64,000 bases of DNA, taken from the NCBI RefSeq assembly GCF_932276165.1, contig NC_063993.1, positions 320,001-384,000 on the forward strand, read 5' to 3'. This stretch comes from Plutella xylostella (Eukaryota > Arthropoda > Insecta > Lepidoptera > Plutellidae). Below, in pieces: positions 42,696 through 56,500 of this stretch. The position numbers were made by a program, and so were the translations under genes. The notes below the pieces were generated by a model that had not been told where the DNA came from, searched no databases, and was given only the letters and a program-made list of their open reading frames with translations. How positions within the stretch are numbered: the stretch's first letter is position 1; each line of letters opens with the position of its first letter.

Positions 42696-45479
42696 TAACA
42701 CCAAAAGATTCACTCTGTGAAACTACTACGACTATGTTTGATTTCAGTAAATTATAGAATGTGTATACAGATATTTTATACTATTATAATAAAAATATCA
42801 AATTGCACCATTGTTTCGCTCATTCATAACAAAATATTTATTATCATATTTATACACTCATTCACGTATTGATATCAAACACCTTGGAATTATATATCTA
42901 AACATAATTTTTGTATAAAAATATTCCAAATTAGCTTATATTTTTTCGCATTTAACTTACATAGCAACACTAAAACTTCGCATCACAAATTATTATTATT
43001 AACACCTACGTGGAAAAAGTTCTGATAATAATTACAGGGCCAGAACAAGTTTTAGTTTGCTTGGCTATTGTTGAAGGTAAATTAATGGAACCTATCACAA
43101 CTTTCAGTGTAGCGACTAAATTGCCCATTAGAGATTATGACGGTCCACACGCAAAAAAATGATTAAGTATAATATTTGTAGGAAATTTTTGGTTCAACTT
43201 CTAAAATAAGTTTTTGACAGGCGGCTAAATACTCGTATGGTGTGTAAAATTACGTTCAGCAGATAAGTCCACAAATTAACTTATAATACGATGCGACAAT
43301 ATAATACCAGTATATTTAATTATAATACGATGAATAAAAGCATGATTTTGACTCAGACACAATTGTACCTAATTGTATTGTGTCTCGCGGGAACAAAGGA
43401 AAAGTACATATACTTAAAATTTTGTATCGTTTTCCTACTACCGGATAAGACAAAGATACTAAACGGATTAAGATAAAGTGCCTGACATTCATCCCGAGAT
43501 TCTCAAGAAAAAACTTTTTTTAAATATTATAAATTCATACGAAAATTTGTGATATAGGTACCTACTATTTATTTTAAATTAGGTACTATTTTTTAATCAG
43601 AATTCATATAAATTAAAAGCTTCTATAGCATAAAGTTCAAACAGAATAGCTGATTAAAACTTATATAAAAATGACAAGGACTTTATTAAAACTTTGAACA
43701 AAGAACTTGGTCTTAATAGTTATTGACTTAACTCAATGGCCCTATGGATATTTAAAAGCTGTAGGGACTCTTTTATCTTCATCTTCTACGACCTAGGTAC
43801 AGTCCACTCCAAAAAACTTCATAGTTCCTGAAGTTTGCTGCGATTACACTTTTGTGTTTTGTCAAACTAACCAACTGTCATTATTTGAAAGAATGATTGT
43901 CAGTCAGACAAAGTACAAAAGTGCATTCGCTGCTAACTTCAAAACTACCAAGTTATTTGAACCGAACTGTACTGTACTATGATTAGAATAAACATACAAG
44001 ATACAGTTTTAGAATTTAAGAACTTGGATAGTGTGTACTGGGGTTAATACTACTCTAGCTGTTCGCGAGCTTCCTTAGACAGCAGTTTGATCCTAGAGTC
44101 ACAAGTGAACGAGAACAGTGTTAATAACCTAGATACAAACACACAAGCTCTATTAAATCTTTGAATAATCTATGTTTAGATTCATTAAAGTTTTTTACAT
44201 AAAAGTGAAAGCGCTCGAGGTGGAAACTTTTCTCTTTTGCTGACTGCACTTACACAGAGACACCGCTCTGCTCCAATCCCCAAGATCTTGAGAGTTAAAT
44301 TGTTAATATTATAAGTATTTACTGGCGTCAAGAAAAGTATTTTTCATTTTCGTTTCTGCGGCGGCTACGCCCATGTACAGAGGGGTCGTGATCTGCATAA
44401 CTATCTATTGGTCTGCATAAGGTCTATTGTCAGACACACAATCTGTAAACAATCCACTGTCGGACACGGGATGTGCCCTACGATGGAGGATAATTGGCAT
44501 AATACTTATACTTACACCCTTTACTGGCTGTATCAAAATGGACGTTTGGTAACAGCACACAATGTTATTGTACTACGAGTATTTTAATTAACATAGCTGA
44601 CAGCTCAACACTTCAGGAACTCGTATAGGATCACTATGTGATCCGACTGTCCATCTGTCCGTGTTCAAGCAAGATCCTTTATCTCGCGTGATTTCAATCA
44701 CACACCTATTTATCAAGTTCTTGAGTTGTATAAACTTACTCTGTTATGTTAACTTTTAAAATACGTAAATTTTGTGGCAAAATCGTAAATTTTTAAGCTC
44801 TGAAATCTTTATTTCTGGTAAGTAAGTATATACTTACTATTTTTTTTTAGTCTATGTCTTACGTAACTAAGCGTATGTACTCGTATTCGTATAGCGTCAG
44901 AAACAACTACTGTGAAAATAAAAGCTCACTTACAATGGAGACTCAAAAAAAATCGAATATCAAAGCATTATCAACGATACATATGACTAGACTAATGAAA
45001 GTGAGACTATCATTAATTTATTAATAGTTATAGCATTATTTTCCAAATAAGTACTTAAATAAAAAACCTATATAAAATAATTCCACAAGATTATAAATTA
45101 TTAGTCATCGAAAGTTTGTAAAATTAAAAAGTCTCGGGTACTTACTATTTATAAATTTCTCCAGCTTATGTCACACTGACACACACATCAAAAATATGTA
45201 TATCCAATTCACGTACTCTACACTCTCATGTTATCACTGGAATGTACAACACACTTTTGATAACACCTTAAACTTTTTAAAACTTATCTAGGTACTTCTG
45301 AACTTTTTAAACTTTACACAAAATGCACAAATAACACAAAACAACACTATGTTCACACACAGATTTAACACACACAAAACATTTCGAATAATCTATTTTT
45401 TTTATTCATCACGCACATAGCACTGGCCGAAAACTTTCAAATAGTTTGCGCGTCGAAAGAGGTTTTACATCGCGACATC
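42696..45479. other. Intergenic AT-rich sequence
   Basis: Contains a foldback at 43796-43974 (TACAGTCC ends, imperfect arms of about 60 bp). Otherwise nothing recognised. Confidence 0.4.
43796..43974. mobile_element. Foldback MITE, TACAGTCC family
   Basis: The left 60 bp and right 60 bp are imperfect complements (both contain GCACTTTTGT/ACTTTTGT-like cores and TACAGT ends). Similar starts occur at 21174 and near 35327. Confidence 0.5.
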
Positions 45480-45560
45480 ACAGAGTAAGAGAACGCTGCG
45501 GGCGCGGACCGCCGCCACCAACCCTCGACTGAACACCGCGCAGGTACAGAACAAAGAGAA
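45480..45560 (-). promoter_or_regulatory. Candidate promoter/first exon of the receptor gene
   Basis: A GC-rich island in an AT-rich intergenic region. On the minus strand it has TCAGTC (45532-45527), a match to the arthropod initiator, followed by GC-rich leader-like sequence and no TATA box. Orientation and position fit the receptor's missing 5' exon, but no donor site was pinned down. Confidence 0.3.
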
Positions 45561-48500
45561 TAACATCACATCTCTCGGAGGGTCCAATAGGAACAACCCT
45601 TTAAGCTTTAAGGCTTTCAGCTAAAACTCCTTGTTATTTTGTACAAAAGAAGATTGGAAATTAATACTCACAGGGGATCATTAAAACGTAAACAATATTA
45701 GTAATTTTAATTAATTGGGGGCGTAAAGGATAAGGCCTTATTTGCGAGGCTGTTGGTCCAAATCCTGGCATGTACCATGGAATATTTTTTAAGGAAATTA
45801 AACCTCATACTCAAAACATCGAAAGGAAAGCTGCACGTCTCGCGATCTATGAAAAGGTACAAAATATAAAAACAAGTGGCTCGCCGTGTTATCTGAAATC
45901 TTATCCGTTACGTCACCAACTCACCACGACTCAAAATTAATTAAGAAAATTAAAGTCATTTAAAATCAGGAACGGATGCTTTCAATGACAGTAATCTTCA
46001 GGGAATTAAAACGTTGTGCTCGTCCATACGGATTCGAATTAAATTAAAATAAATGAACACTTTTTAAACAAAAGGGTAATCTGTGATATATTATTATCAT
46101 CGCCTTGATTTTAGGGATTCACAGTAAACATCAATTTAAAAGTATAATTTAATATTTAAACTATTACGCCTAAATTCATAGAGCTTTTTAACTCTTACAA
46201 AAGGTTTAAAATTGACGTATTGATATACGAATTTCAACTTTTTGAGTCGAAACCCGTGTGGCACTTTTAACCTCGTTGTTAATTTATAATACTTACGGTC
46301 TATGAATTTGAGTGCCAATATTTAAGGATTAATGCCCAATTGAAATGAGCTTTACGAGGGGTTTTGGTTTGCTAAGGATGCCCGCCATTTAGATCTGACT
46401 TGCGGTATCATAAACTGTCAAATATATGTTGCTCACATTTTAACGCAACACAGTACCTATACATAATTTCGGCAGTTTATAAAAATATATCGTCTCGTGC
46501 AATAGATAAATTACCTAAAAGATTCGGGCGTTAAATTGTGAACTGTCCGAGGCCTGTACTGATTGATGGGTCTAACAAAGCCCGTTCTGTGTTCATAGAG
46601 TTCGCAGTGCAACGCTGGTGATAGTAATGAAGTAAAATAAATTCATCGTCTATGTCACGAAGGCTACGATCAAAGTAGGCAAACTGTTCACCGCCGACTA
46701 AGTTAGCGACGGCGGCGCGGGGCGCATGGCGGAGTATCGGTTCAATAAAGAAAATAAATAAGTATACACAAAAAAGTAATAAAAACGAAATTAATAGTGT
46801 AAGTACCTACTGTAATATAATGGTGGCCATACTGTGTTTGTGGTGCATCAGCGCAGCGTCAAAAAGGCCCCGAGCATTAGTTATTATTCTGCGCCCGAGC
46901 TCAGAAATTTCTGCAAGTATACATGTGTTCAGCATGTCGAGTGTCCGCAGTTTGATACTTTTGTGCTCACTCTGCATAATTTGCATCATTACGCGCCTGG
47001 TAGTGGCTGACATTTGTCCACTGTTGACGCAGCCTAATATAGCCGATTCATATATTGTTTAGTGCGAGTGTTAAGACGTACATTGCTGAGTACCTATGTA
47101 TGGCAGATTCATAAGTTTTATGTAGGTACTAAACAACAAGCCCAGCAGTTTACAAAACAGTGTGTGAATCCTGTGTTAATAGAATTCGAATGCAGCAGGA
47201 GCATAAACAACAAAAGCAATAATTGTTGATCATCAGATTAAATGAATCCCTCGTTTAAGGTCGTCGATGCAGCGGGCTTATTTCATTCATAACGGAATTA
47301 TTATTATTATAAACGTCAACATTTTAGTATGTCTGATACTTTTAACTAATGAACGGATTTTCATGAAATTTAGTATATCGAAAGCTGACCCTGGATCCCT
47401 TGAGTGATGATGCCTTGAGTCACCCTCTTTCGGCTTAGTATACCACCATTGCAACACCCTGCATATTTAATTACATATCAGTTAATGGTCGACATGACAG
47501 ATTTTAATTCATATAGGTATTAAGATTAAATTATAAACTAATATTCAATATCACCGCCTAAATTATTATCTAAGTTAAACATCAAAGAAAATTAATTTTC
47601 CATTAGGGTTTTCATCCAGTGAATGTGCTGGAACGGTTTTTAAACGGTTTGGTAGACAAACAAGTACCTAATCCCTTTTAGTATTCTGCTTCACGTTCTT
47701 CGACCCTAAACGTGATTTATACAGGGTGTTTCAAAAGGGGTACATCCAGTCGAAATGGGTCAGCTCGTCATTCTGAAAAACTTTTATTAACAACATTTTT
47801 GAATTCATGAAAATTTTACTCCTTATTAATTTATTAGTTCGAAAATAAATTACGTCGCCATAATAAAAGAAAAAAAAAACGTGACCAACAATTTTTCTAA
47901 TTAAGTATAATTTGGTAAGAGAGATCTTTTCTTAACTATCTAGCTAGGCTGTTGGACCCAATTCTTCAAGTCTTATTTTCAGCGTATTTCTCAAGAAATC
48001 ACTATTAAGTCTTCCAGTAATACGAAATTACCGGCTAATTGCACTCAGCGGTCGAGATCAAGGTGAATTTCCTGTTACTCTAAAGCCCTTTTTATATCTC
48101 TCATAGAAGGAAGTGTGATAAAGGGACGAAGTAATTGGGGCCAGAGTGAAGAGCCAATCAAGCGGAGAATCTCCAGTATTGAGCGATATCGGCCGGTACG
48201 ATATCTAAGCCGTGTGAGACAATCAGCTCACTTCACAAGTTCACATCCAGTCCTGTCACATACAGAGCCTCTAGTACAGGTTTAGCACTTTACGAAAACG
48301 AAAAAATATTTGGTTTTCTTTTTTCATCTACATACATTATCAGTCAAACCTTTCATGATAGTTTCCGCTAGAGGCGTCACTTTGTATGCGAGAAAACGTA
48401 AACTTTTATAGCTTTCGTCAAATTATCAAGCCTGAACTGCTGGTGAACCATCATTCATTTGAACACGGGCCTGTCTCAGGTTTGTACACACCATAAGGTA

Positions 48501-50506
48501 TTCACGTTGGAGTAATTCTAATTCAATGTTTCGGTTACAAACACAGTAATCACATAAGTGGGTTATGTGTGATGTTGAAGATCATAATAATAAGATTACC
48601 CTGAGCGAATTGTCAAGTTCAGGAAGGATTCAAATTGAAATGTGGTTGTAATATTAATAAGGGTTTTGGTTGTGGGTGAGGTTCTAGGATGGGTAAGATC
48701 ACTGATAAAAGGGTGGCTAGCATACAGAATGTTGCAACAGTATAGAGAATATCAACTGAGTTATATGAAATTATTATATCTTAGAGGTACCTAAGCTACT
48801 GAATGGAAAACATTACAGGTGGGGTGGGGCATTCATAGGGAAAAAAGTATTGGAATGACTTATATCCTGATATCCTGTTACGTTTGCTACATAGCTTCCG
48901 GGAAATCCTGAATAAATCATGTAAAAAGAAAGGTATTCGGAGTCGATTACGTTTCAAATCACGTTACGTGCGCCCCCCCCCCCCCGACGCACACTTCTGG
49001 AATTAAAAAAATCATACGTGAAATATGTTTGACGTGAGAAGAATTAAGTTTAACATGGTTCTGACACACGAACCTAATGGTACGATAGTGTATGCTCGTT
49101 TCTAAAGCTATTCTGAAACAACCATATTTAGTGTTATTTATTTTATGTCAAGATAATTAGGTATAATAAGGATCTATTCCTATCGGATCCTAGTGATATG
49201 AACACTAAACATGGAATACGTTTATATAATAATATTATTACCTTTGTTTAGCTGATAATAATAACTGATTTGCGAAGAGCGAGGTTTGTTTAGCCAATAC
49301 GAGTAACAAGCCCAAAACTCAATATTTGGTCGTTTCTGAATCGCTCTCAATATAATTTTCCAATTTAATAAAGGAAATGCAAAATTAAGCGTCTACTTAG
49401 GTTTGTTTCAAAAGTTTCAAGTTGTTGAATAGCCCACCGGTTTACGATACAATAATGTATACTTTGGTTCTTAAAATTTTAATTATACATAGAAACAGTG
49501 ATGAATATTAATGATTATTATCATCTGTCAATATTATTATTCGCTTGGAATGTTTTAGTTATGAGTGTTCTGAATAGTAAATAATGTAACTGTTACGACA
49601 GAGCCTGAATACTTATCTTTAGAATGGCAACCCCTATATCTATAATATATAACTAATATAACCCCTATATTTCATGGTATTTAAAGGGTCGGTATTTACT
49701 ATACTATTTTGTATATTTAGTCCGCTTTTCCAGTAGGCCTACTGTTGCGGCGTATCTGTTTAGGTACTAGGCCGACTATTCACAGTTTTCTAATTTGCGC
49801 TCACTCTATGCAATGTGCAGCGTGACAATAACTAGTAACGGGCTTCAGGTGGCCTACTGGGATCGCAACCTTAGATTAGATTTAGTCATTTTTCTGAAGT
49901 TTGTGTTAAAAATGGTTATAAATAATATATTACACGACTAGGATTGTATATTACAGTTTACAGGTAACATTAAAATTAATGACAGCGTCAAATAAGAATA
50001 AACGATAGATAAAAATAGGTGATGAAATCACTGACTGACTCTTGTCAGTATTAATAGCGGTTGTATCATTTTCAGATGGAAACACTTGGCTCGTCAAATG
50101 GACAGATGTGGAAACATTTATCTGACTTGGAATAATCAGATTAAATCTAATCGAGTAAGTATCCATAGCATTGTTCGCTACTATGTGGAGATAAATCAGT
50201 GAGTGTGCATCGGCTTCAACAAAGATTAATAGTATTTTAGTATTATTAAGCAGATTGTGTCGTCGTAAGTGACCGATTTCTTGCAACGTAAGAAGTGGCG
50301 TGAGTACCTTTATTTCTCAAAATTTTGTAAATTCATTTTGGCCAGCTAACTTTGTCTCTCTTTTTTATTTTCTAAGTAAACAGTTTATCAATCGGTTTTA
50401 AGTGAGGCAGCCAGGCTACACTTGAGTAATTAGATGACCAGGACCACACTTTTAATACGTTAAGAGGAATTAAATTAAATTAAAATTGCTAACATTTGTT
50501 CCTTAG
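45561..50506. other. Intergenic region between receptor and transporter
   Basis: A second GC-rich patch with a short ATG frame lies near 46690-46745. A block at 46806-47060 is open on both strands (80 codons plus, 68 minus) with no recognisable domain. Repeats of the CAGGGTGTT family lie at about 47376-47461 and 47721-47830. A C homopolymer is at about 48972-48985. First exons of the transporter probably lie here. Confidence 0.4.
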
Positions 50507-50522
50507 GTGACCTAGCATCAAA

Positions 50523-50578
50523 ATGAGTAAAGAAACAGACCAATCACATTCAAAAGTAGAAGACAACTTCAGCTCCAC
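50523..50578 (+). CDS. Transporter coding exon 1 (start)
   Basis: 18 codons plus two bases, MSKETDQSHSKVEDNFSS, then donor GTAAGT. Upstream TTTGTTCCTTAG is a good acceptor, so 16 nt of leader precede the ATG in this exon. It is the least certain exon because it has no domain signal. Confidence 0.7.
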
Positions 50579-53500
50579 GTAAGTAAAAGTTTTTTTTTGT
50601 GAAAGTATATTCTCTGGTTTGCAATGCAATAAAAAGGGGAAAAGTTAAAATATTAAAATTGTAAAATCAGTCTACCACCACCTAGGAAAGATTCAGTTCA
50701 TTATACAATATTTTAGTAAAACCGTAAGTTTTTAATTACTTACATCAGAATTTTACATTCATCAAACTAACTACTGCAATTTCCGCCACAACCACCGCGG
50801 GGCGGAAGTGAAATGAGAAATATCTGTATCTAACATTTATTGGCGTTCGAACGTACACTACTTGTGCACTGCTGCTGCATACGATGGGGGAATTCAAGGA
50901 CCTACTCGTTTACCCGCGTATATTGGATAGCAGATGGTAAGAAATAAAATTGCAGGGTGTAAAAAAATGATAAAGTACTAACCTAAGCCGAAAGTGGGTA
51001 AATTGGGAGGTCAAACTGAACCACTTTTGATCTATGATCTATGACATTTGCTAATTTGCGAATAGAACACCCTGAATATATTTTCATACAAATCCAGCAT
51101 TTTATCTACAAGTTACCTTTCCGTAAATATTTAGATACGAAAAGCAGTTTGCGTTCTACTCTCTCACCTACTGATTATGCAAACATCTAATTTGAGTCTG
51201 TCAGTTATTTTACAGTTGATTATTTTTCAGAGCTGAACTTGCGAAAAACACGGGATTTCAATCAACACTGAGCATCGCATCTAAAGATGTCGAGGAACAG
51301 AAAAAGCCCTATAACCCTTTTGAAAATAGAAACTTGGAGCACCCTAATTCGTAAGTATCCCTTTTGACAAAAGTAAATAAATAAGTATTGATTACCTACT
51401 CGTGGAAATGTTGGAAACCCTGGAAACTGACAATCATTAGATAAATAATAAATAGAATAGGCTCAAAACTTCATCTTTGATCATGAACGATACCTAAGCA
51501 AAGGATTTCAGAGGGGAAGCAACATGCAAATTAACTAGCACGATTTTATCGTGATGCATACATAAATTTGCATACCTAATTGGAGTTCAGTTTATTTGCA
51601 TTTAATATTGAAATCGTTTATCCGAAGTCAAATTTTACGATTGCCCATTACCTGTATTATTTGTCACTATTATGTTCTAAGGATCTATGTTACAATATTT
51701 TGTGATACAGTTACATACATAATGTTATAAAGATCTCATACGCTATACAGGATCTTGCAAAAGATCTTTCTTTCTAGTTGTTGTTGTACGATTTTTGGAA
51801 ATTCTTGGAAAAGACAGATATAGGTTACCTTTAAAAGTAATTATTATGATTTAACTTTTATGTCGTAGATTCTGGGAACGATACCCGGCCACTGCCGAAA
51901 CTAAAGCCTATGTTCACCATAAAATTATTAAGGTTCTACAAATGAAATTAAGATTTTTAAAATACCACCTATCTTCCATTCCGATCATCGAAGCAAAGAT
52001 CGGTTCAAGAAAATATTTGGACCTATAAAATAAAATTCCTGCTGACCATCCCTACCACATTCGTTATTCGCAGCACGCTCGGGTCGATAGTGCACCTGCT
52101 GAAGGCGTGCCTCGGGTCGGGCATCCTCGCCATGCCGGCCGCCTTCAAGAACTCCGGCCTGCTCGGGGGCTCTATAGGCACGCTGATTGCGGGCGTCGTC
52201 TGCACGCACGCCATGAAGTTGCTGGTGAGTCTTGGATTGATTTGAAGTTCTATTTTCAGTTTTAAGTTTAGAAAGAAAGAAAGGAAGAAGAAAGATAAAC
52301 TATATTTGGCTTAGAAAGCAATATTGAAATAACTACATTTTATATAACCTTAGAGAAAGAGATGAACTGCGGATGTTTTGAATTTTAGCATTGTATAAAG
52401 CAATTATTATTGTTCTTGGCACTTATGCCACCGTACAGGAAAAAAACTTTCATTTTATTATGAAGTATCTAGCTACCTATTTTTTCCCATAGATTTTAAA
52501 AACTATTCATAACTAATGTAACAGAGATAATCAAACTGCATTCAAGATAAAAGCGTATTGCTTTATGATTGGTTTTTAACATCAGCTAATAGTGGCGCGG
52601 GTCGGCCTTAGGAATGAAAGTTAAACCATTTTCATTCATTCAATCAGAGTGCTTTACTTCTGGGTGTTTTCATTAATTTAAGTTTGCCCATCTATTCTAA
52701 ATGGTACGATAATATTGTAAAGTTCGTATCAATTGTTTTCATAGCAACAGCTACTATCTATAACTGCTCTTGGAGTATATGAAATGATTATTATCAGCCA
52801 TGTGGATTGTAACTACATGGAATGGCAGATTTTCTATTGATAAAATCTTAGCAAGGTCACGATAAACATGATTCGGAGAAACTGAAGAGGTCTGATAACA
52901 CAGATAAATATTATGAAACCAGGGAGTTAAGAACTATTTTTTTCACGAATTTCCATAATTTGACGAAGAAAAGTCGTTTAGGATAAAGAGCTGTGTCACC
53001 GCCTTTTGGCTTACGATACCACATTTGCAACTATGTGAATCTGAAATTTATAATGTAAATTGACACTTTATTTCAATTTAATATTTATTTAGGTATAACG
53101 AAAATACGTGATTTAAACATAATGATGGCAATATAAAGCAATAACTTCTAGATACAATAGGAATCCATGACTTTCTGAAATTAGGTTGTGCCTACACTTA
53201 GATATCAATGATTCACATAAATTATACCAAATGTAGCAGTTCAAGACCAATTTTAAGTTATTTCTTTATGAAATTAATCATCACTGCTACAATGAAGGAA
53301 AACACACGTTATTAAACCTACCTACTTAGAAAATGAAACCTACTCGTACATAAAAACCTGCATGCGTTAAGCCACAAACCCGCAGTGGAGCAGCTTCAAT
53401 GGGAAATATTATTTCAATTTCCATACTAACAATCAAGTTTCATTTAGCAAACAATAAAATACGCCAGTGAAAAAAAACATTCAAATCAACACACACAAAA

Positions 53501-56500
53501 AGTGACTTCATAAGAGAAAAATAAGATCAAAAATTTTACCCGTTTCAAATTTAGCTTTGTCGGATTACGAAGCCAAAAATAAAAACCATAAATTGTAGAG
53601 AAAACTTAGGTCATAAAAACTTAAATGGTTTTCAGGTTGATACATCACAGAAGGTGTGCGTGGACGCCGAGAAACCTTTCTTGGGTTATGCTGATACTTG
53701 CGGAGCCACTTTCAAGTACGGGCCGAAGGGATTACGCAAATATGCTAACGTGTTCAAGTAAGTTTATTTTTATTGAATAAAATAGGTTACTTGACGACGA
53801 CGGCACGTGTTGGGGAAAGCTTTTGTTCTACGTAATTATTAGTTCACGTCAGATTCAAAGAAGAGTCAAGATAAATATGAGTAACTGGGGATATTATGCG
53901 GAGAAGTTTGTTTTCTGAATGTCGTTTAGTGTCACTTCTTTTTAGCTTACTATAATTTTTTTTGTCTTTACTTCAAGAAGATCTTTTAGTACCCAGTACT
54001 TAAATATCTTCGAAGGAAGGCCGGTATTTTCACATCCAACTGTATAAAGTCTTGAAGGCTCCTTGGGAAACGGATATGTCCATCAGATTTTCGGTTATTG
54101 ATGACTGTGATAAGATTTTGAGCTCATCTGGGGTAAATATCTAGGCATCTTGCGTAGCACTGTCCCTCTGTGATGGGTCAGGTTTCGTGGCCCCAACTGT
54201 ACTAGTTTTCTTAGAATAATTTTATTAAATGTTGTAACTTTCAGAACTTTAGTTGACTTCTCGATGGCGGCAACGTACATTGGCGTCATGTGTGTCTACA
54301 TAGTGTTCATCGGATCCTCATTCAAAGAGGTAACATATTTAAAGTTTTATCTCACAAGCAATGAAAAAGCTCCAATGACAAATGGAACGGAAATTGCAGG
54401 TGGAAATTTGCCATTGCTCGTGACTGTACTTAAAAGTAGCAGAGCTGTTTCCTGCAAACTTCGCTTTGCCTTAAAAATTTTCCTGCAAGGATTCCGGATC
54501 CCGTAAGCTTCTTGCATACTAAATTTCGTGAAAATCCATTCAGTTGTTTCAACTTGAAAGAATGACAACATCCAAACAAACTTTAGCGTTTATAACATTT
54601 GTAAACTACACGGTTTTACACACTCAATATAACCTATCCAACATAAAAACCCCCTACATTCAACACTAATTGAGACAACATAGTGGCATAACCTTTGATA
54701 AAAAATAATATGGCTACGGAAACCTGGGCTAAAACTACCTATGACTCTGCCCTACTACAGACAGATACTTACATAAACAGGATACATAGACACTTATAAC
54801 ACCCCTCCTTTTCCGTCGGGGGTAAAATAAGCCTTTCACCCTTTGACACGAAATGGTTGGGACACTTAGTGCCTCTTACTATTTGTAACTATTTTGGAAC
54901 GATGCCAGCAAACGTGCCGAAGAAACCTATAGGAACATTTACTTTTCTATCAGAGAAAATGTGCGATAACGAAAATGGAATCAAGAAATAACAGAACACA
55001 TATTTTGTATTGTATTTATTCTAAATACAAAATTGGTATCTAAAATTACATGTTGCCGAAGAAAAAGTAGGCATTTGTGATGTTATTATTTCAAGGTTTC
55101 AACGGAGAACATGAGCCTATAGTTTCCAGTCATTATCTGATGATATTCAACTTTGTAACATTTTATTGCATTGTCAGTCACGACTCATACGATGCACGTA
55201 GAACCTCCTCCAGTGAAATATCAACAATTGTTTCCGGCGCACCCTAGACAGTAAGCGACTAACGCTAATCTGACTGGCTAATCCATAGACTAACTTTGTG
55301 CTAATCTCTTCCCCACGGTGGCAAAGTCTAGTAAACTTTTAAGAAGTAGAATTAATTACTCAATACCCGAGAGAGAAGCTTGTAAAAACCAACGAACGGA
55401 TCAATCAGTATATTTAATGCAACAAGATAGCAGCGCTACAAACTTAGTCCCTCAGCGTTTTTACAGAGACAATCACTAGGTTCGTGGTATGGTGGAATGC
55501 TCCCTAATCTTTCCCTTTATCCACAGGTCCTGGACCCTTACACCGTTGGAAACCAGCTCTCGATCCAGATGTATTGCGCCTTAACACTAGTGCCGTTAGT
55601 GCTCATCTCCCAGATACGGAACCTGAAATACTTGGTGCCTTTCTCTCTGCTCGCGAACGCTCTCATCACCGTGGTGTTTGCTATAACAATGTACTACATG
55701 TTCAGCGACCTGCCGTCGATCACTGACAATGATCGCGTGAAGGTGGCCAGCCCTATGCAATGGCCGCTGTTTTTCAGGTAAATTTTGTATTTTTTCTGTG
55801 GCATGTGAGCCATAGGGGAAACGCATGGCGAACCCATTTAGAACGCAAACACATCTACTATAATAATCCACTTCAGGACATGAGCCTTTCTTTTGCCAGT
55901 CATAGGATTTATTTTTTAAATAATTTCTGAACAATTATAATTTAATTAGAAAGTCAGGACAATGATGTAACATTTCCCGTAATCCGTACGCGTGATTTAA
56001 TTTGAAACCTGCTGCAAAAGTTCCGAGGAATCACCAACTTTAGGTCAAAGTTGGTGAAAAGTAGCACACTTCACTTGAAGTTCACGTAATGAAAGAATAA
56101 TGAAATTTCACAGAATGAAGCAGATAAAATCTTAATAGGTATTATTATTATGATGGTGAAATTATATTATAATGTACCTAATATATGATCTGACGATGTT
56201 TTTTTGATAATGAAATATTGTGAAAATTCCACCCTTTAAGACAACCAGGATGGTGTAGTAGTTAGTGACCCTAATTACTATGATGAAGGTCCCGGGTTCG
56301 ATCCCCAGCCGGGGCCAGGGTCTTGGATGTTAAATGCTGTGCAGCAGTGGATTATTACGAGCTGTGCGTTTCTCCTTCTTCTTCCTAGCCTTTTCCTTAT
56401 GTAGGGTCGGCTATGTGCTTTAAGATGGATAGAATATTCTTTATTTTTACACACACATGAAATTAACCTACGTAACTTATAATTAAACAAACACATATAT

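Noticed and set aside
48972..48985. C homopolymer
   Set aside because: Simple sequence, possibly with length error; no function inferred.
49951..50286. 111-codon minus-strand ORF upstream of the transporter
   Set aside because: AT-rich, no recognisable motif, no matching splice structure; most likely chance.
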